A DNA stretch of 64,000 bases from Paenibacillus oleatilyticus. GTDB lineage: Bacteria > Bacillota > Bacilli > Paenibacillales > NBRC-103111. Shown here in pieces: positions 50,822 to 58,036 of this stretch. The translations under genes and the position numbers were made by a program. Under the pieces are notes generated by a model. The model was not told the DNA's origin, searched no databases, and saw nothing but the letters and a program-made list of their open reading frames with translations. The stretch is taken from NCBI RefSeq assembly GCF_018998565.1, contig NZ_JAHNZO010000006.1, positions 124,001 through 188,000 of the forward strand, read 5' to 3'. Positions within the stretch are counted from its first letter, which is position 1, and each line of letters begins with the position of its first letter.

Positions 50822-51055
50822 TTATTTAATAGCATCTTTGATTAACTTCAGCAAATCATCCAAATCACCGGCAGAATGTTCTACAACATCAATATACTGA
50901 TCTTCAATTTCTAAAAAGTCAGTGTTCTTTACTTCTCCCAGCAGGCCCTGCGCTTCTAGCCAATCACGAGCTATCTGATTAGCCTCATTCGCCTTTTTAA
51001 AATGCTTATGAGCATCTTTTATCGCCTTTATGACCTCTTTTGGAATAGTATTCAA
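50822..51055 (-). CDS. Hypothetical helical protein, 77 aa
   Basis: TTG 51055. All-helical, KEVIKAIKDAHKHFKKANEA and acidic end DLDDLLKLIKDAIK. Unknown. The 235-bp gap upstream holds a palindromic repeat (51142) and the terminator of the next operon, no gene. Confidence 0.6.
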   Translation of the reverse strand: MNTIPKEVIKAIKDAHKHFKKANEANQIARDWLEAQGLLGEVKNTDFLEIEDQYIDVVEHSAGDLDDLLKLIKDAIK

Positions 51056-51274
51056 ATGAGTAAACTCTCCTCGCTTTTGTTTTCTATTAGATTGTACAAT
51101 GACTTAAATCTCATTGGCCTCTATAATCATGTAATTTCCCAATAAATTAACCATTTTATTCTACTATGTATTCTACAATTTGGTTAGTATTTCCTGTTTC
51201 TATATTAACATAGAATATAACAAATCGTCAATTTATATTATCTTTATGTATATTTTATTTTTATTTTTTGAAAC

Positions 51275-51303
51275 AAAAAAAAGAAGCTTTTTATAGCTTC
51301 TTA
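51275..51303 (-). terminator. Rho-independent terminator after the LytTR-2 operon
   Basis: AAGAAGCT, loop, AGCTTCTT then a run of eight T in the minus direction; overlaps the last codons of the 157-residue gene. Confidence 0.85.
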
Positions 51304-51764
51304 TCTAAGTCAAGAAACTTGCTAAGAGAATTATATTGAGATGGGTTACTCTTTCTTAACTCATATAATTCCTCTAAAGTGATTTTTCCTTGATGAATCA
51401 TAATCCTAAGTTCGATAACATCTCTTTTTGTTGTAAATTCCATGAATAATGCATCGAGAGTGGATTCGAGATCCATATCCGCAAAATAAAGAAAATCATC
51501 TAATGTTAGTTCGCAAGAATCCTTTCTCCATTGTTTATACTTTTTAGTTGCTTCAGAGATACTTTCAATATCACCATCAAAAAACTCAATCCAGTTCTGA
51601 ATATCAGTTGACCCATTGACAAGGAAATGTAGATCTTTAAATTCCTCACTGTCCTTATTGAATCCGCATTCATATTCAATCCACCGTAGAAATTCTTTTC
51701 TGCTACGCTCCCAATTGTCGCTCGCACCAGAATAATATTTTTGCTTATGTTTGGCTTCAACCAT
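51291..51764 (-). CDS. Hypothetical helical protein, 157 aa
   Basis: ATG 51764 after AAGGGAGAATAATGT. Acidic, helical, with WIEYECGFNKDSEEF and IMIHQGKITLEELYEL. Follows the second LytTR-like gene by 20 nt and shares its terminator, so it may be its partner or target. No family recognised. Confidence 0.65.
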   Translation of the reverse strand: MVEAKHKQKYYSGASDNWERSRKEFLRWIEYECGFNKDSEEFKDLHFLVNGSTDIQNWIEFFDGDIESISEATKKYKQWRKDSCELTLDDFLYFADMDLESTLDALFMEFTTKRDVIELRIMIHQGKITLEELYELRKSNPSQYNSLSKFLDLDKKL

Positions 51765-51784
51765 ACATTATTCTCCCTTGAGTC

Positions 51785-52249
51785 TTAGATGTTTTTTGTT
51801 TTCCGCATAAAGAAATCCAAAAACTTTTTAGCTTTTTTATTTGTGGTGGTTTCAGTTTCAAGATATTCACGATCTATCTGATGAAGTCTTTTTCTTGCTC
51901 TAAAACCATCCACCATTAATTTCACATATTTATTATGAATGGTAGTCACTGCTGCAAATCTACTTCTTTGATCATCGAAGTATACATTTTTTAAGTCCTC
52001 ATCATATTCTTTTACCTTATAGACATTTACAACGTTCGATTTATCAAAGTCCCTAAGCCCAAGATGAAACATATGCTCTGCGTAGTCATCCAAAGAAGTA
52101 ACAAGCATATACTCAGTTCCATTTAAATGATAAATGGTATTGTCCCTGTTGTTCTTAGTGATTTTCTCTACGTCTGCAAGACAAATTGATTCAAGCTGAC
52201 CTGTCGTCTGATTGATCACTGGCAGATGAAAATCACTAAGTTGCAACAT
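51785..52249 (-). CDS. LytTR-domain-like DNA-binding protein 2, 154 aa
   Basis: ATG 52249 after GGAGGAGTCCTT. ICLADVEKITKNNRDNTIYH and LNGTEYMLVTSLDDYAEHM followed by FDKSNVVNVYKVKEYDED and KYVKLMVDGFRARKR resemble the beta-rich LytTR fold, with a basic C-terminal helical tail. No receiver domain. A second regulator next to the agr cassette. LytTR assignment is by pattern and less certain than for 52846-53298. Confidence 0.65.
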   Translation of the reverse strand: MLQLSDFHLPVINQTTGQLESICLADVEKITKNNRDNTIYHLNGTEYMLVTSLDDYAEHMFHLGLRDFDKSNVVNVYKVKEYDEDLKNVYFDDQRSRFAAVTTIHNKYVKLMVDGFRARKRLHQIDREYLETETTTNKKAKKFLDFFMRKTKNI

Positions 52250-52383
52250 AAGGACTCCTCCATAACATTATAAATACAGTTAGTCAACAGGAATTTGAAT
52301 TGTAAGATACTATTTTCAAAATCGCGCTAATGTAATAAGATACTAAGTGTAATGGTTAGGGATATTAAGCAGTTGCCGCTGCC

Positions 52384-52641
52384 TTAATGTCCCATTTTCT
52401 TGTTGTAGTATTCATCTTGATAAATATCCGCCAGTTCTTCCTCACTTATCTGACCATAAATTAACATCATATCTTTCTTTTTTGATAGAACGTCTTTGCG
52501 ACATTCCAAAAGAGTTCTAACATAGTCAGAGGCATTCTCTAATTCCAATTCAATAAGTTCTAACTCATTTTGAAGGCGCTCAAAACTGCATCCTGACGCA
52601 ATTTCACTATTGTTTGGTTTGTCTTCTGACCAAAATGTCAT
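52384..52641 (-). CDS. Hypothetical coiled-coil protein, 85 aa
   Basis: ATG 52641 after GAGGATTGATTTAAA. The core RLQNELELIELELENASDYV is a strong coiled coil, followed by an acidic helix. Lies between two LytTR-type genes, after the agr terminator. Unknown. Confidence 0.62.
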   Translation of the reverse strand: MTFWSEDKPNNSEIASGCSFERLQNELELIELELENASDYVRTLLECRKDVLSKKKDMMLIYGQISEEELADIYQDEYYNKKMGH

Positions 52642-52812
52642 TTTTAAATCAATCCTCTCACAGTTAAATATTCCCTACAATACTATTGTATCAATATCAC
52701 TACCGCATTTTCCCAACAGTTTTTCAGAAAATTGTGCTTTACAATGCAAACAAAATATGCATTGACACGCAATAAGTCGAATAATGTAATATTTTGTCGA
52801 ATAGAACAAAAC

Positions 52813-52844
52813 AAAAAAACCATCATTCAATAAAGTAATGATGG
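52813..52844 (-). terminator. Rho-independent terminator of the agr-like operon
   Basis: CCATCATT, loop, AATGATGG then seven T in the minus direction, 1 nt after the LytTR gene's stop. Confidence 0.9.
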
Positions 52845-52845
52845 C

Positions 52846-53298
52846 TCAATAATAATCAGTATTTCTCCTAAAAGAAAAGGCTTTTGATCTTCTATCCTTG
52901 TTTGCTTCAATTTTATAGGCAAGATCCTGTTCTTTGGAGAATAGTTTGCTAAACTCATTCATTCTCCTGCTATTTATATAAACACAAGGAAGTTTATTTT
53001 CTTGCACTTCTTTATATGAAGACACGTCAGAGAATACTATTGCATTTGCGAGACTATGAATTTTCTTCACATGATCCATATTCACATAAAGATCACGATC
53101 CACTAATCGAAAGTTCAAATTTTCAATCAGTTCAATGAGTCCAACTTTAGTTATGGGGCACAAGTATTTTTTATGATCCATTATAAAAGTCGAAAAATCA
53201 ACATGAAAATCAATGTAATACACTTCGCAGACATTAAATAATTCATATTGTTCCGAGCCATCTATTCTTCCCTTTACAATGAGATGAATATCCTGCAT
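52846..53298 (-). CDS. LytTR-domain transcription regulator without receiver domain
   Basis: 150 residues, ATG 53298 after AAGGAGTGATTTTAGTAC. The LytTR (AgrA-type DNA-binding) signature is clear: FRLVDRDLYVNMDHVKKIHS, then IVFSD and VYINSRRMNEFSKLF. In AgrA this domain follows a phosphorylated receiver, which is absent here; the first 50 residues are a short extra segment. Last gene of the agr-like operon, hence the probable output of the peptide signal. Confidence 0.85.
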   Translation of the reverse strand: MQDIHLIVKGRIDGSEQYELFNVCEVYYIDFHVDFSTFIMDHKKYLCPITKVGLIELIENLNFRLVDRDLYVNMDHVKKIHSLANAIVFSDVSSYKEVQENKLPCVYINSRRMNEFSKLFSKEQDLAYKIEANKDRRSKAFSFRRNTDYY

Positions 53299-53368
53299 GT
53301 ACTAAAATCACTCCTTGAAATAAAGGGAAGAAGGGGTCAATTCCCTTCCACCCACATTTGACATCTTA

Positions 53369-53500
53369 TTACTTCAATAAAGATTTTGGTGCCTCTGGTC
53401 GATGCACAAACCAAGTTGAATTTGTGGTTGCAAAAAATGTTGCAACTGCACCAATAACCATCACAAGAGCATAAACAGGTAATTTATAAATCTTGCTCAT
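53369..53500 (-). CDS. agrD: AgrD-like cyclic autoinducer pro-peptide, 43 aa
   Basis: Not in any long-ORF listing. ATG 53500 lies 7 nt after AAAGGAGG (an ATG two codons earlier is too close). Layout is that of AgrD: amphipathic leader (MSKIYKLPVYALVMVIGAVA), core NSTWFV, and acidic/Pro recognition tail HRPEAPKSLLK, compared with DEVEVPKEL in S. aureus. Ser28 replaces the usual ring cysteine, so the predicted signal is a five-residue lactone, S-T-W-F-V, perhaps with a short N-terminal tail. Confidence 0.82.
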   Translation of the reverse strand: MSKIYKLPVYALVMVIGAVATFFATTNSTWFVHRPEAPKSLLK

Positions 53501-53536
53501 TTTCATACCTCCTTTACATACAATCTAAGAGATAAT

Positions 53537-54214
53537 TCAGATCGTTTGCTTTGATTCTTCTTCATCTCTTTTATATAAAATAAATAAGATAATAATCGAG
53601 AAAATAAAGGCTACAATTAAAGTAATGTCTGCAAAAGAGTCTGATAAAAATCTTCTGATGTAATACAATCCTGATAGCAACAAAAGAGCAATTGAAATAA
53701 TAATTAGAAAAATTCGATTCGAATAAACTAACTTTCTCTCGCTGCCAGAATCATCATCTGGATCAAATGAGAAACCTTCAGTTATATGAGCAGTGACCTT
53801 TGAGATCAAGAGCATTGCTATAAAAGTAATTAGTTGAATTAAGTAGGATTCGTGAGAGAATGAGTTATATTCAGATCTAACTAAACCATACCACTGCATA
53901 AGAACTATCACAATTGCCTGAACTACTATAAAAATCACAAGTGGAACTGTGACATATAAAAATGTTAATTTTACTCCAAATTTAAGCAAAGGTCTTACCA
54001 TTATTAAAACTAATATAAGCAAAATAATTGACGAAAAGTTACTCCACCCTTCTAAGTTCTTTAACAGGAGTGATACTAGAGCCACTATTAGACTCAGAAG
54101 TGGAATCCTATGCCGCAGATGTTTTGGTAATCTAATTCTAAAAAGTATGAGCCCAAACAAAAGAACTCCAAATTCCTCTAGTGAAGAAAAGAATAAAAAG
54201 TATAGGTAGTTCAT
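53537..54214 (-). CDS. AgrC-like membrane sensor lacking a kinase domain
   Basis: 225 residues, almost entirely hydrophobic, with about six membrane helices, starting MNYLYFLFFSSLEEFGVLLF and ending in a short cytoplasmic tail YKRDEEESKQTI. This is the size and topology of the AgrC peptide-sensing domain, but no DHp or ATPase part follows; the stop is 31 nt before the agrD start. It overlaps agrB by 4 nt. How it would pass a signal is open. Identity as AgrC-like rests on topology and neighbours. Confidence 0.65.
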   Translation of the reverse strand: MNYLYFLFFSSLEEFGVLLFGLILFRIRLPKHLRHRIPLLSLIVALVSLLLKNLEGWSNFSSIILLILVLIMVRPLLKFGVKLTFLYVTVPLVIFIVVQAIVIVLMQWYGLVRSEYNSFSHESYLIQLITFIAMLLISKVTAHITEGFSFDPDDDSGSERKLVYSNRIFLIIISIALLLLSGLYYIRRFLSDSFADITLIVAFIFSIIILFILYKRDEEESKQTI

Positions 54215-54747
54215 CCTCTTTGCTTCCTTAAATTTAGAATTAATAATAGTGATTGAATAAAATACGTAACAGAGACTAAATTAGATTCAATAATTAAGAA
54301 ATTAATTAAGACTAGGGCAGCCGATATAAACTTAAAATATATTTCGATATTTTTTGCTTTGAGATTAATTTGATTATGTATCCCAGAGGGTGCCAATAAA
54401 AGAACAATTAATAACGATATAGCATTCAATACTGGAATATAAGAAGTTATGTATGGGACTATTATCTGAATGAAGACTATTAAAAAAGTAGAGACAATAA
54501 TACAAGCCTCCGATGATTTAAAATGTACTCCTCCAGAGAAGAAACGCAACAAAACAAAATTGGCTGTAACTATAAACCAAGAATATGTATCATTAAATAA
54601 ATAAGAAATTAAAAAAGATATTACCAGAATTGATATGTTGTTTAACAATATTTTAATTCCATATTCTAATTCTTCGGCAGTATACTTAGAATCTTGAATA
54701 GTATTACTTAAAAAAGATGAAGTATAGCATGCAATTTTATTTAACAA
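54211..54747 (-). CDS. agrB: AgrB-family peptide-processing membrane protease
   Basis: 178 residues, TTG 54747 after AGGAGGGTAAA. AgrB cuts the AgrD C-terminal tail and closes the thiolactone or lactone ring. LLRFFSGGVHFKSSEAC supplies Arg68, His75 and Cys82, matching S. aureus AgrB Arg70, His77 and Cys84. Five to six membrane helices. First gene of the operon. The enzyme looks fully active. Confidence 0.93.
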   Translation of the reverse strand: MLNKIACYTSSFLSNTIQDSKYTAEELEYGIKILLNNISILVISFLISYLFNDTYSWFIVTANFVLLRFFSGGVHFKSSEACIIVSTFLIVFIQIIVPYITSYIPVLNAISLLIVLLLAPSGIHNQINLKAKNIEIYFKFISAALVLINFLIIESNLVSVTYFIQSLLLILNLRKQRG

Positions 54748-54784
54748 TTTACCCTCCTAGAAAATATCTTCTTTTGATAGATAA

Positions 54785-54814
54785 AATATACCATTTTCCA
54801 CACTGAGAAGTCAA
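54785..54814 (-). promoter_or_regulatory. Sigma-A promoter of the agr-like operon
   Basis: TTGACT, 18-bp spacer, TATATT preceded by TG (extended -10), on the minus strand, about 40 nt before agrB. It lies after the terminator of the upstream recombinase-fold gene, so the agr cassette is transcribed independently. Confidence 0.85.
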
Positions 54815-54844
54815 CATATATTTTTCATATTTTATTTTCATAGG

Positions 54845-54872
54845 AAAAAGAAACCCCAATTAGATATTGGGG
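54845..54872 (-). terminator. Rho-independent terminator between repressor-like gene and agr operon
   Basis: CCCCAAT, loop ATCTA, ATTGGGG then TTTCTTTTT in the minus direction; overlaps the end of the recombinase-fold gene. Confidence 0.85.
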
Positions 54873-55831
54873 TAAAGACTTTTAAGTGTATCCACGTTTA
54901 AAAACTCATTTTTAATTCGAGTGAGACTTTGCTCCATATTGAAGTTGAACTGCTCAGCAATAAGTTTATATTCTTCTTTATCCAACTTTCCACTTTTAGA
55001 ATATAATTCTTTTGCCATCGCCAACATACCAGAGTAAGCAATATTTCTAGGTGTGAAGTATGGTTCATTTATTTCATTAGCAATCTTACTGAGCCGACGA
55101 TAAACTATATTCTTCTCTGCCTCATTGAAATGTTCAGTGTTCGTATTTGCAGATCTAATCACAAAATCATTATCAATAAGGTTGGCCAAGTCAGCTCTGT
55201 TGTCAGGACTTGTATTGCCATTCATCTTTTCATAAGTATCCTCATGTAACGCTTGCTCGCAAAGTTTAATGCATTTTTCATCAACTGTAATGGTTCGTTT
55301 ACTTCCGTCTTCAGCAATCAAGTGCAACTTAGAATTGAAAGCATCAACGTCTTTTTTGGTCAAATTCAATAATTCACTGTGACCTTCTCCACCAACACCG
55401 TTAAATATTAGACTGATGATAACAGCATCTTGTGCATTAGCGCATTTCTGAATGATGCTGTTAATCTCATTGGTTGTCCAATACTTTTTGAGATTATTAT
55501 TCACAAATTGTTTATGCCAGTCCCTACCCACTGTATCTAATGGGTTAAGACCACTCTTATACCCATGATCAGTTGCCCAATCAATGTACTTAGACACCCA
55601 AGAGACATTGTGCCTTGAAGAGTTTTCCGTGGTAGGCATAAACAGAAACATAAGCCTTCTCAACTCTTCACGACTGAATGAGTAAAGATCCTTCTTCAAA
55701 TCATTTTCAATAGCATTTGATATTTTAAAGATACGCGAAATTATTTTTTGAGTACCTTTTCCGTACTCACTTATGAATTTTTCCTTTATATCTTCATTGA
55801 ACATCGCATCTTCATATATTCTATTCGACAT
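54860..55831 (-). CDS. Tyrosine-recombinase-fold repressor-like protein (SPbeta YopR/MrpR-like)
   Basis: 323 residues, ATG 55831 after AAGGAGATATTGAG. The layout is a core-binding domain followed by a catalytic-type domain (SLIFNGVGGEGHSELLNLTK, ITVDEKCIKLCEQAL, FTPRNIAYSGMLAMAKELY), but the first Arg, the HxxR box and the Tyr nucleophile are missing. SPbeta MrpR (YopR, 325 aa) is such a dead recombinase and is the master lysogeny repressor binding the SPbeta repeated element. Length and neighbour (DGxHR protein) agree. Confidence 0.8.
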   Translation of the reverse strand: MSNRIYEDAMFNEDIKEKFISEYGKGTQKIISRIFKISNAIENDLKKDLYSFSREELRRLMFLFMPTTENSSRHNVSWVSKYIDWATDHGYKSGLNPLDTVGRDWHKQFVNNNLKKYWTTNEINSIIQKCANAQDAVIISLIFNGVGGEGHSELLNLTKKDVDAFNSKLHLIAEDGSKRTITVDEKCIKLCEQALHEDTYEKMNGNTSPDNRADLANLIDNDFVIRSANTNTEHFNEAEKNIVYRRLSKIANEINEPYFTPRNIAYSGMLAMAKELYSKSGKLDKEEYKLIAEQFNFNMEQSLTRIKNEFLNVDTLKSLYPNI

Positions 55832-55843
55832 CTCAATATCTCC

Positions 55844-57184
55844 TTATGCCAAAAATTGTCCAACTTTTTCTTCAAAGAAGTTTCTGATTTGTCGTTTGAC
55901 TTGATTTGAATTGACCTTCCCTTGCGTTGTCATGAGATCGTTAAATTCAGATCCTTCTTTGGAAAAATTAATTTCATCTACAACTCGAACAATTTCATCA
56001 ACTGGAAAGTCTTTTCCGTGTTTATCAAATAACTTTTTAGCCAAAACAATATAACCAACAAAAGTGTTGTGATGGTTAATCCAAGATTTTTTCGCTACTT
56101 CAGCCACGTTTGTAACAAATGCTTCTTCATAAGAGCCAAGTAAGTAATCAAAAAATCTGATAAGTGTATACGAGATATCCAGTCTATCCTTACCAGTTTT
56201 CGGCTCGAAAATATCTTGGATAGCATCAGATAGAACCTTGAAGTTTGTAATTTCTTTGAACTTATGTTTAACCGCTGTGCTTGTTGTAATGCGTCCTTTA
56301 AGATCAGATTTTGTATTCAGATCCTTGACGATATTATCAGAGATATTGAGACTCTTCAGTTCTCTGATATGAGTTTTATCGAATGTATTGAAACTATTGT
56401 GCTGCCCTAAATAATATCTAGCTGTCTCAAGATCGTAGTTTCTAATGCTCACATAGAGATACCCTTCTAGTTCTGGGTTCTCTTCAAGTGCAGCAATTAC
56501 AGCTTCAACACGATGAAAACCATCAATCAAATCTATCTGAGTAGCCGTTTCAATTGTTAGTTCAAGATCATTTTCGTTATAGAAAATCTCATCAGTACCA
56601 TCCATTAGTACGTTCAAGACGATGACATCAGGTTTATACTTACCTTGAAGCATCAGATCTTTTATTTCTTTGACGCTTCGTTTATTAACTTTTGGTGTAT
56701 ATTTGACAGTTCCATCTTTCTTGATTTTTTTCACTGGATTCCGTTGAGTTTCAAAATTGTAAGTCCAGAACTCCTCATCCCACGATTTCTTTATTTCTTG
56801 ATAGGAGAGTTTTAACATGTAGTCATTCTCACTACCAGACAACACTCTCTCATAAACATGAGGCAAAGCATACGAATCATCAATTTTCTTTTTATATTTC
56901 TTGGCTCTATTTATTTCTTTTTCACTATAGAAATGAGTTGGTCTGATTCTCTCATCATTTGTTACCTGATACAGACTTGTTACCAGCAAACATAATTCAT
57001 CTTTCTCAAGCAATTCTACACGTTCTGGATTTACCAATATCTCTAGAAATGTTCCTCTTGGGATGTTATGAGATGCTAAAATATCATCTATCTCTCGTTG
57101 TTGTTCCTTATCTTTATTCAGTTCGGTAAAAACAAGAGACAGTGATTCATTTAAATCAAGTTGTTCTGCACTTGCGCTACTCAT
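55844..57184 (-). CDS. DGxHR-motif ParB/DndB-like protein (SPbeta YopQ-like)
   Basis: 446 residues, ATG 57184 after GAGGAGTGTAAATT. IDLIDGFHRVEAVIAALEEN holds the DGxHR motif of ParB/DndB-type domains, followed by YVSIRNYDLETARYYLGQHN. The N-terminal 200 residues are helical and charged. It lies 12 nt upstream of the repressor-like gene, as YopQ does next to YopR in SPbeta. Probably a DNA-binding regulator or NTPase-like factor of lysogeny. Confidence 0.78.
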   Translation of the reverse strand: MSSASAEQLDLNESLSLVFTELNKDKEQQREIDDILASHNIPRGTFLEILVNPERVELLEKDELCLLVTSLYQVTNDERIRPTHFYSEKEINRAKKYKKKIDDSYALPHVYERVLSGSENDYMLKLSYQEIKKSWDEEFWTYNFETQRNPVKKIKKDGTVKYTPKVNKRSVKEIKDLMLQGKYKPDVIVLNVLMDGTDEIFYNENDLELTIETATQIDLIDGFHRVEAVIAALEENPELEGYLYVSIRNYDLETARYYLGQHNSFNTFDKTHIRELKSLNISDNIVKDLNTKSDLKGRITTSTAVKHKFKEITNFKVLSDAIQDIFEPKTGKDRLDISYTLIRFFDYLLGSYEEAFVTNVAEVAKKSWINHHNTFVGYIVLAKKLFDKHGKDFPVDEIVRVVDEINFSKEGSEFNDLMTTQGKVNSNQVKRQIRNFFEEKVGQFLA

Positions 57185-57243
57185 AATTTACACTCCTCTA
57201 TACTAATTTATGTAACACTATAGGCCATACATTTTTTTCGTTG

Positions 57244-57261
57244 ACTATATGTAATATAGTA
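57244..57261. promoter_or_regulatory. Palindromic operator over the -10 region of the repressor operon
   Basis: ACTATAT-GTA-ATATAGT, a perfect 17-bp palindrome, overlaps TATACT on the minus strand about 70 nt before the DGxHR gene. It is well placed for autoregulation. It differs from the 18-bp intergenic repeat. Confidence 0.55.
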
Positions 57262-57274
57262 TAACACAGAGAAA

Positions 57275-57320
57275 TAAAAAAATACATTCAACATGATAAA
57301 AATGATCATGAAAAATGTAT
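57275..57320 (-). terminator. Rho-independent terminator before the repressor operon
   Basis: ATACATT...AATGTAT with a nested CATGAT/ATCATG stem, followed by a T run in the minus direction. It separates the 72-residue gene from the repressor promoter. Confidence 0.8.
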
Positions 57321-57337
57321 TTTATAAGGATTTGTAC

Positions 57338-57556
57338 CTATGATGCAGGAATTTGGACTTGTTGAATTAGTCTCCAGTCCCCATTTTCTTCTTTCTCATA
57401 GACATGAATTATTGCAGGTACATTGTATGAATAATGAATTCTTTGTGCTTTTCGCACTTCTCTTTTCGCATGATCCACAACTGTATACTGCTTTCGAGCA
57501 TAGTGTGGCCTAATGAAAACCCCATACATTTCGATTTCTGATTTAAACTTAATCAT
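57338..57556 (-). CDS. Hypothetical protein, 72 aa
   Basis: ATG 57556 after GGTGATGAAAAT; upstream frame to 57613 is less likely. Beta-rich and basic (HYARKQYTVVDHAKREVRKA). Unknown. Confidence 0.58.
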   Translation of the reverse strand: MIKFKSEIEMYGVFIRPHYARKQYTVVDHAKREVRKAQRIHYSYNVPAIIHVYEKEENGDWRLIQQVQIPAS

Positions 57557-57621
57557 ATTTTCATCACCATCATTGATAATGTCATCTATGATTATAGCAT
57601 CAATAATCGTCACAAAACACC

Positions 57622-57639
57622 ATAAAATTCAAGTTTCAT
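57622..57639. repeat. 18-bp intergenic palindrome copy
   Basis: ATAAAA-TTCAAG-TTTCAT. First copy on the far side of the repeat-free repressor/agr block. Confidence 0.68.
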
Positions 57640-57683
57640 AGTAGAATCTTTGCATTTGTCGAATTGTGTCGATTAAAATCAAG

Positions 57684-57732
57684 TTTACCTACCAATTATA
57701 CATTAAGTATTAATATATCATTGGTAGGTAAA
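57684..57732. promoter_or_regulatory. 13-bp inverted repeat bracketing a -10 element
   Basis: TTTACCTACCAAT and ATTGGTAGGTAAA, perfect over 13 bp, separated by 23 bp that contain TATAAT on the minus strand. Looks like paired operators around a promoter, or a long hairpin after the 76-residue gene. Confidence 0.55.
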
Positions 57733-57750
57733 ACCCTTGTACAAGTAATC

Positions 57751-57981
57751 TCAATTAATTTGTGTTGCTTCTTCATATGCTTCTTCTAACTCTTTTCCAT
57801 TATGGATTGCATCGTACATTGTAAGCAATTCTTTGGTTGTCAGCTTTCTATATTTAGTTGCTGATTTATAAAACTTAACCCATATAATTCTGGTCAACTT
57901 ATTATAAGCTTCTGTCCATTCTTCTCTTGGATCTTTGCCATTGTTTAAAGTCGCATAAATATCTTCTTTAAATCTCCCCAT
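57751..57981 (-). CDS. Hypothetical helical protein, 76 aa
   Basis: ATG 57981 after GAGGAAGACAATT. MGRFKEDIYATLNNGKDPRE, helical, ends EAYEEATQIN. Unknown. Confidence 0.6.
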   Translation of the reverse strand: MGRFKEDIYATLNNGKDPREEWTEAYNKLTRIIWVKFYKSATKYRKLTTKELLTMYDAIHNGKELEEAYEEATQIN

Positions 57982-58036
57982 AATTGTCTTCCTCGTTCAT
58001 TTTAAAGTATAAATCACATTATATAATTTATTATTT

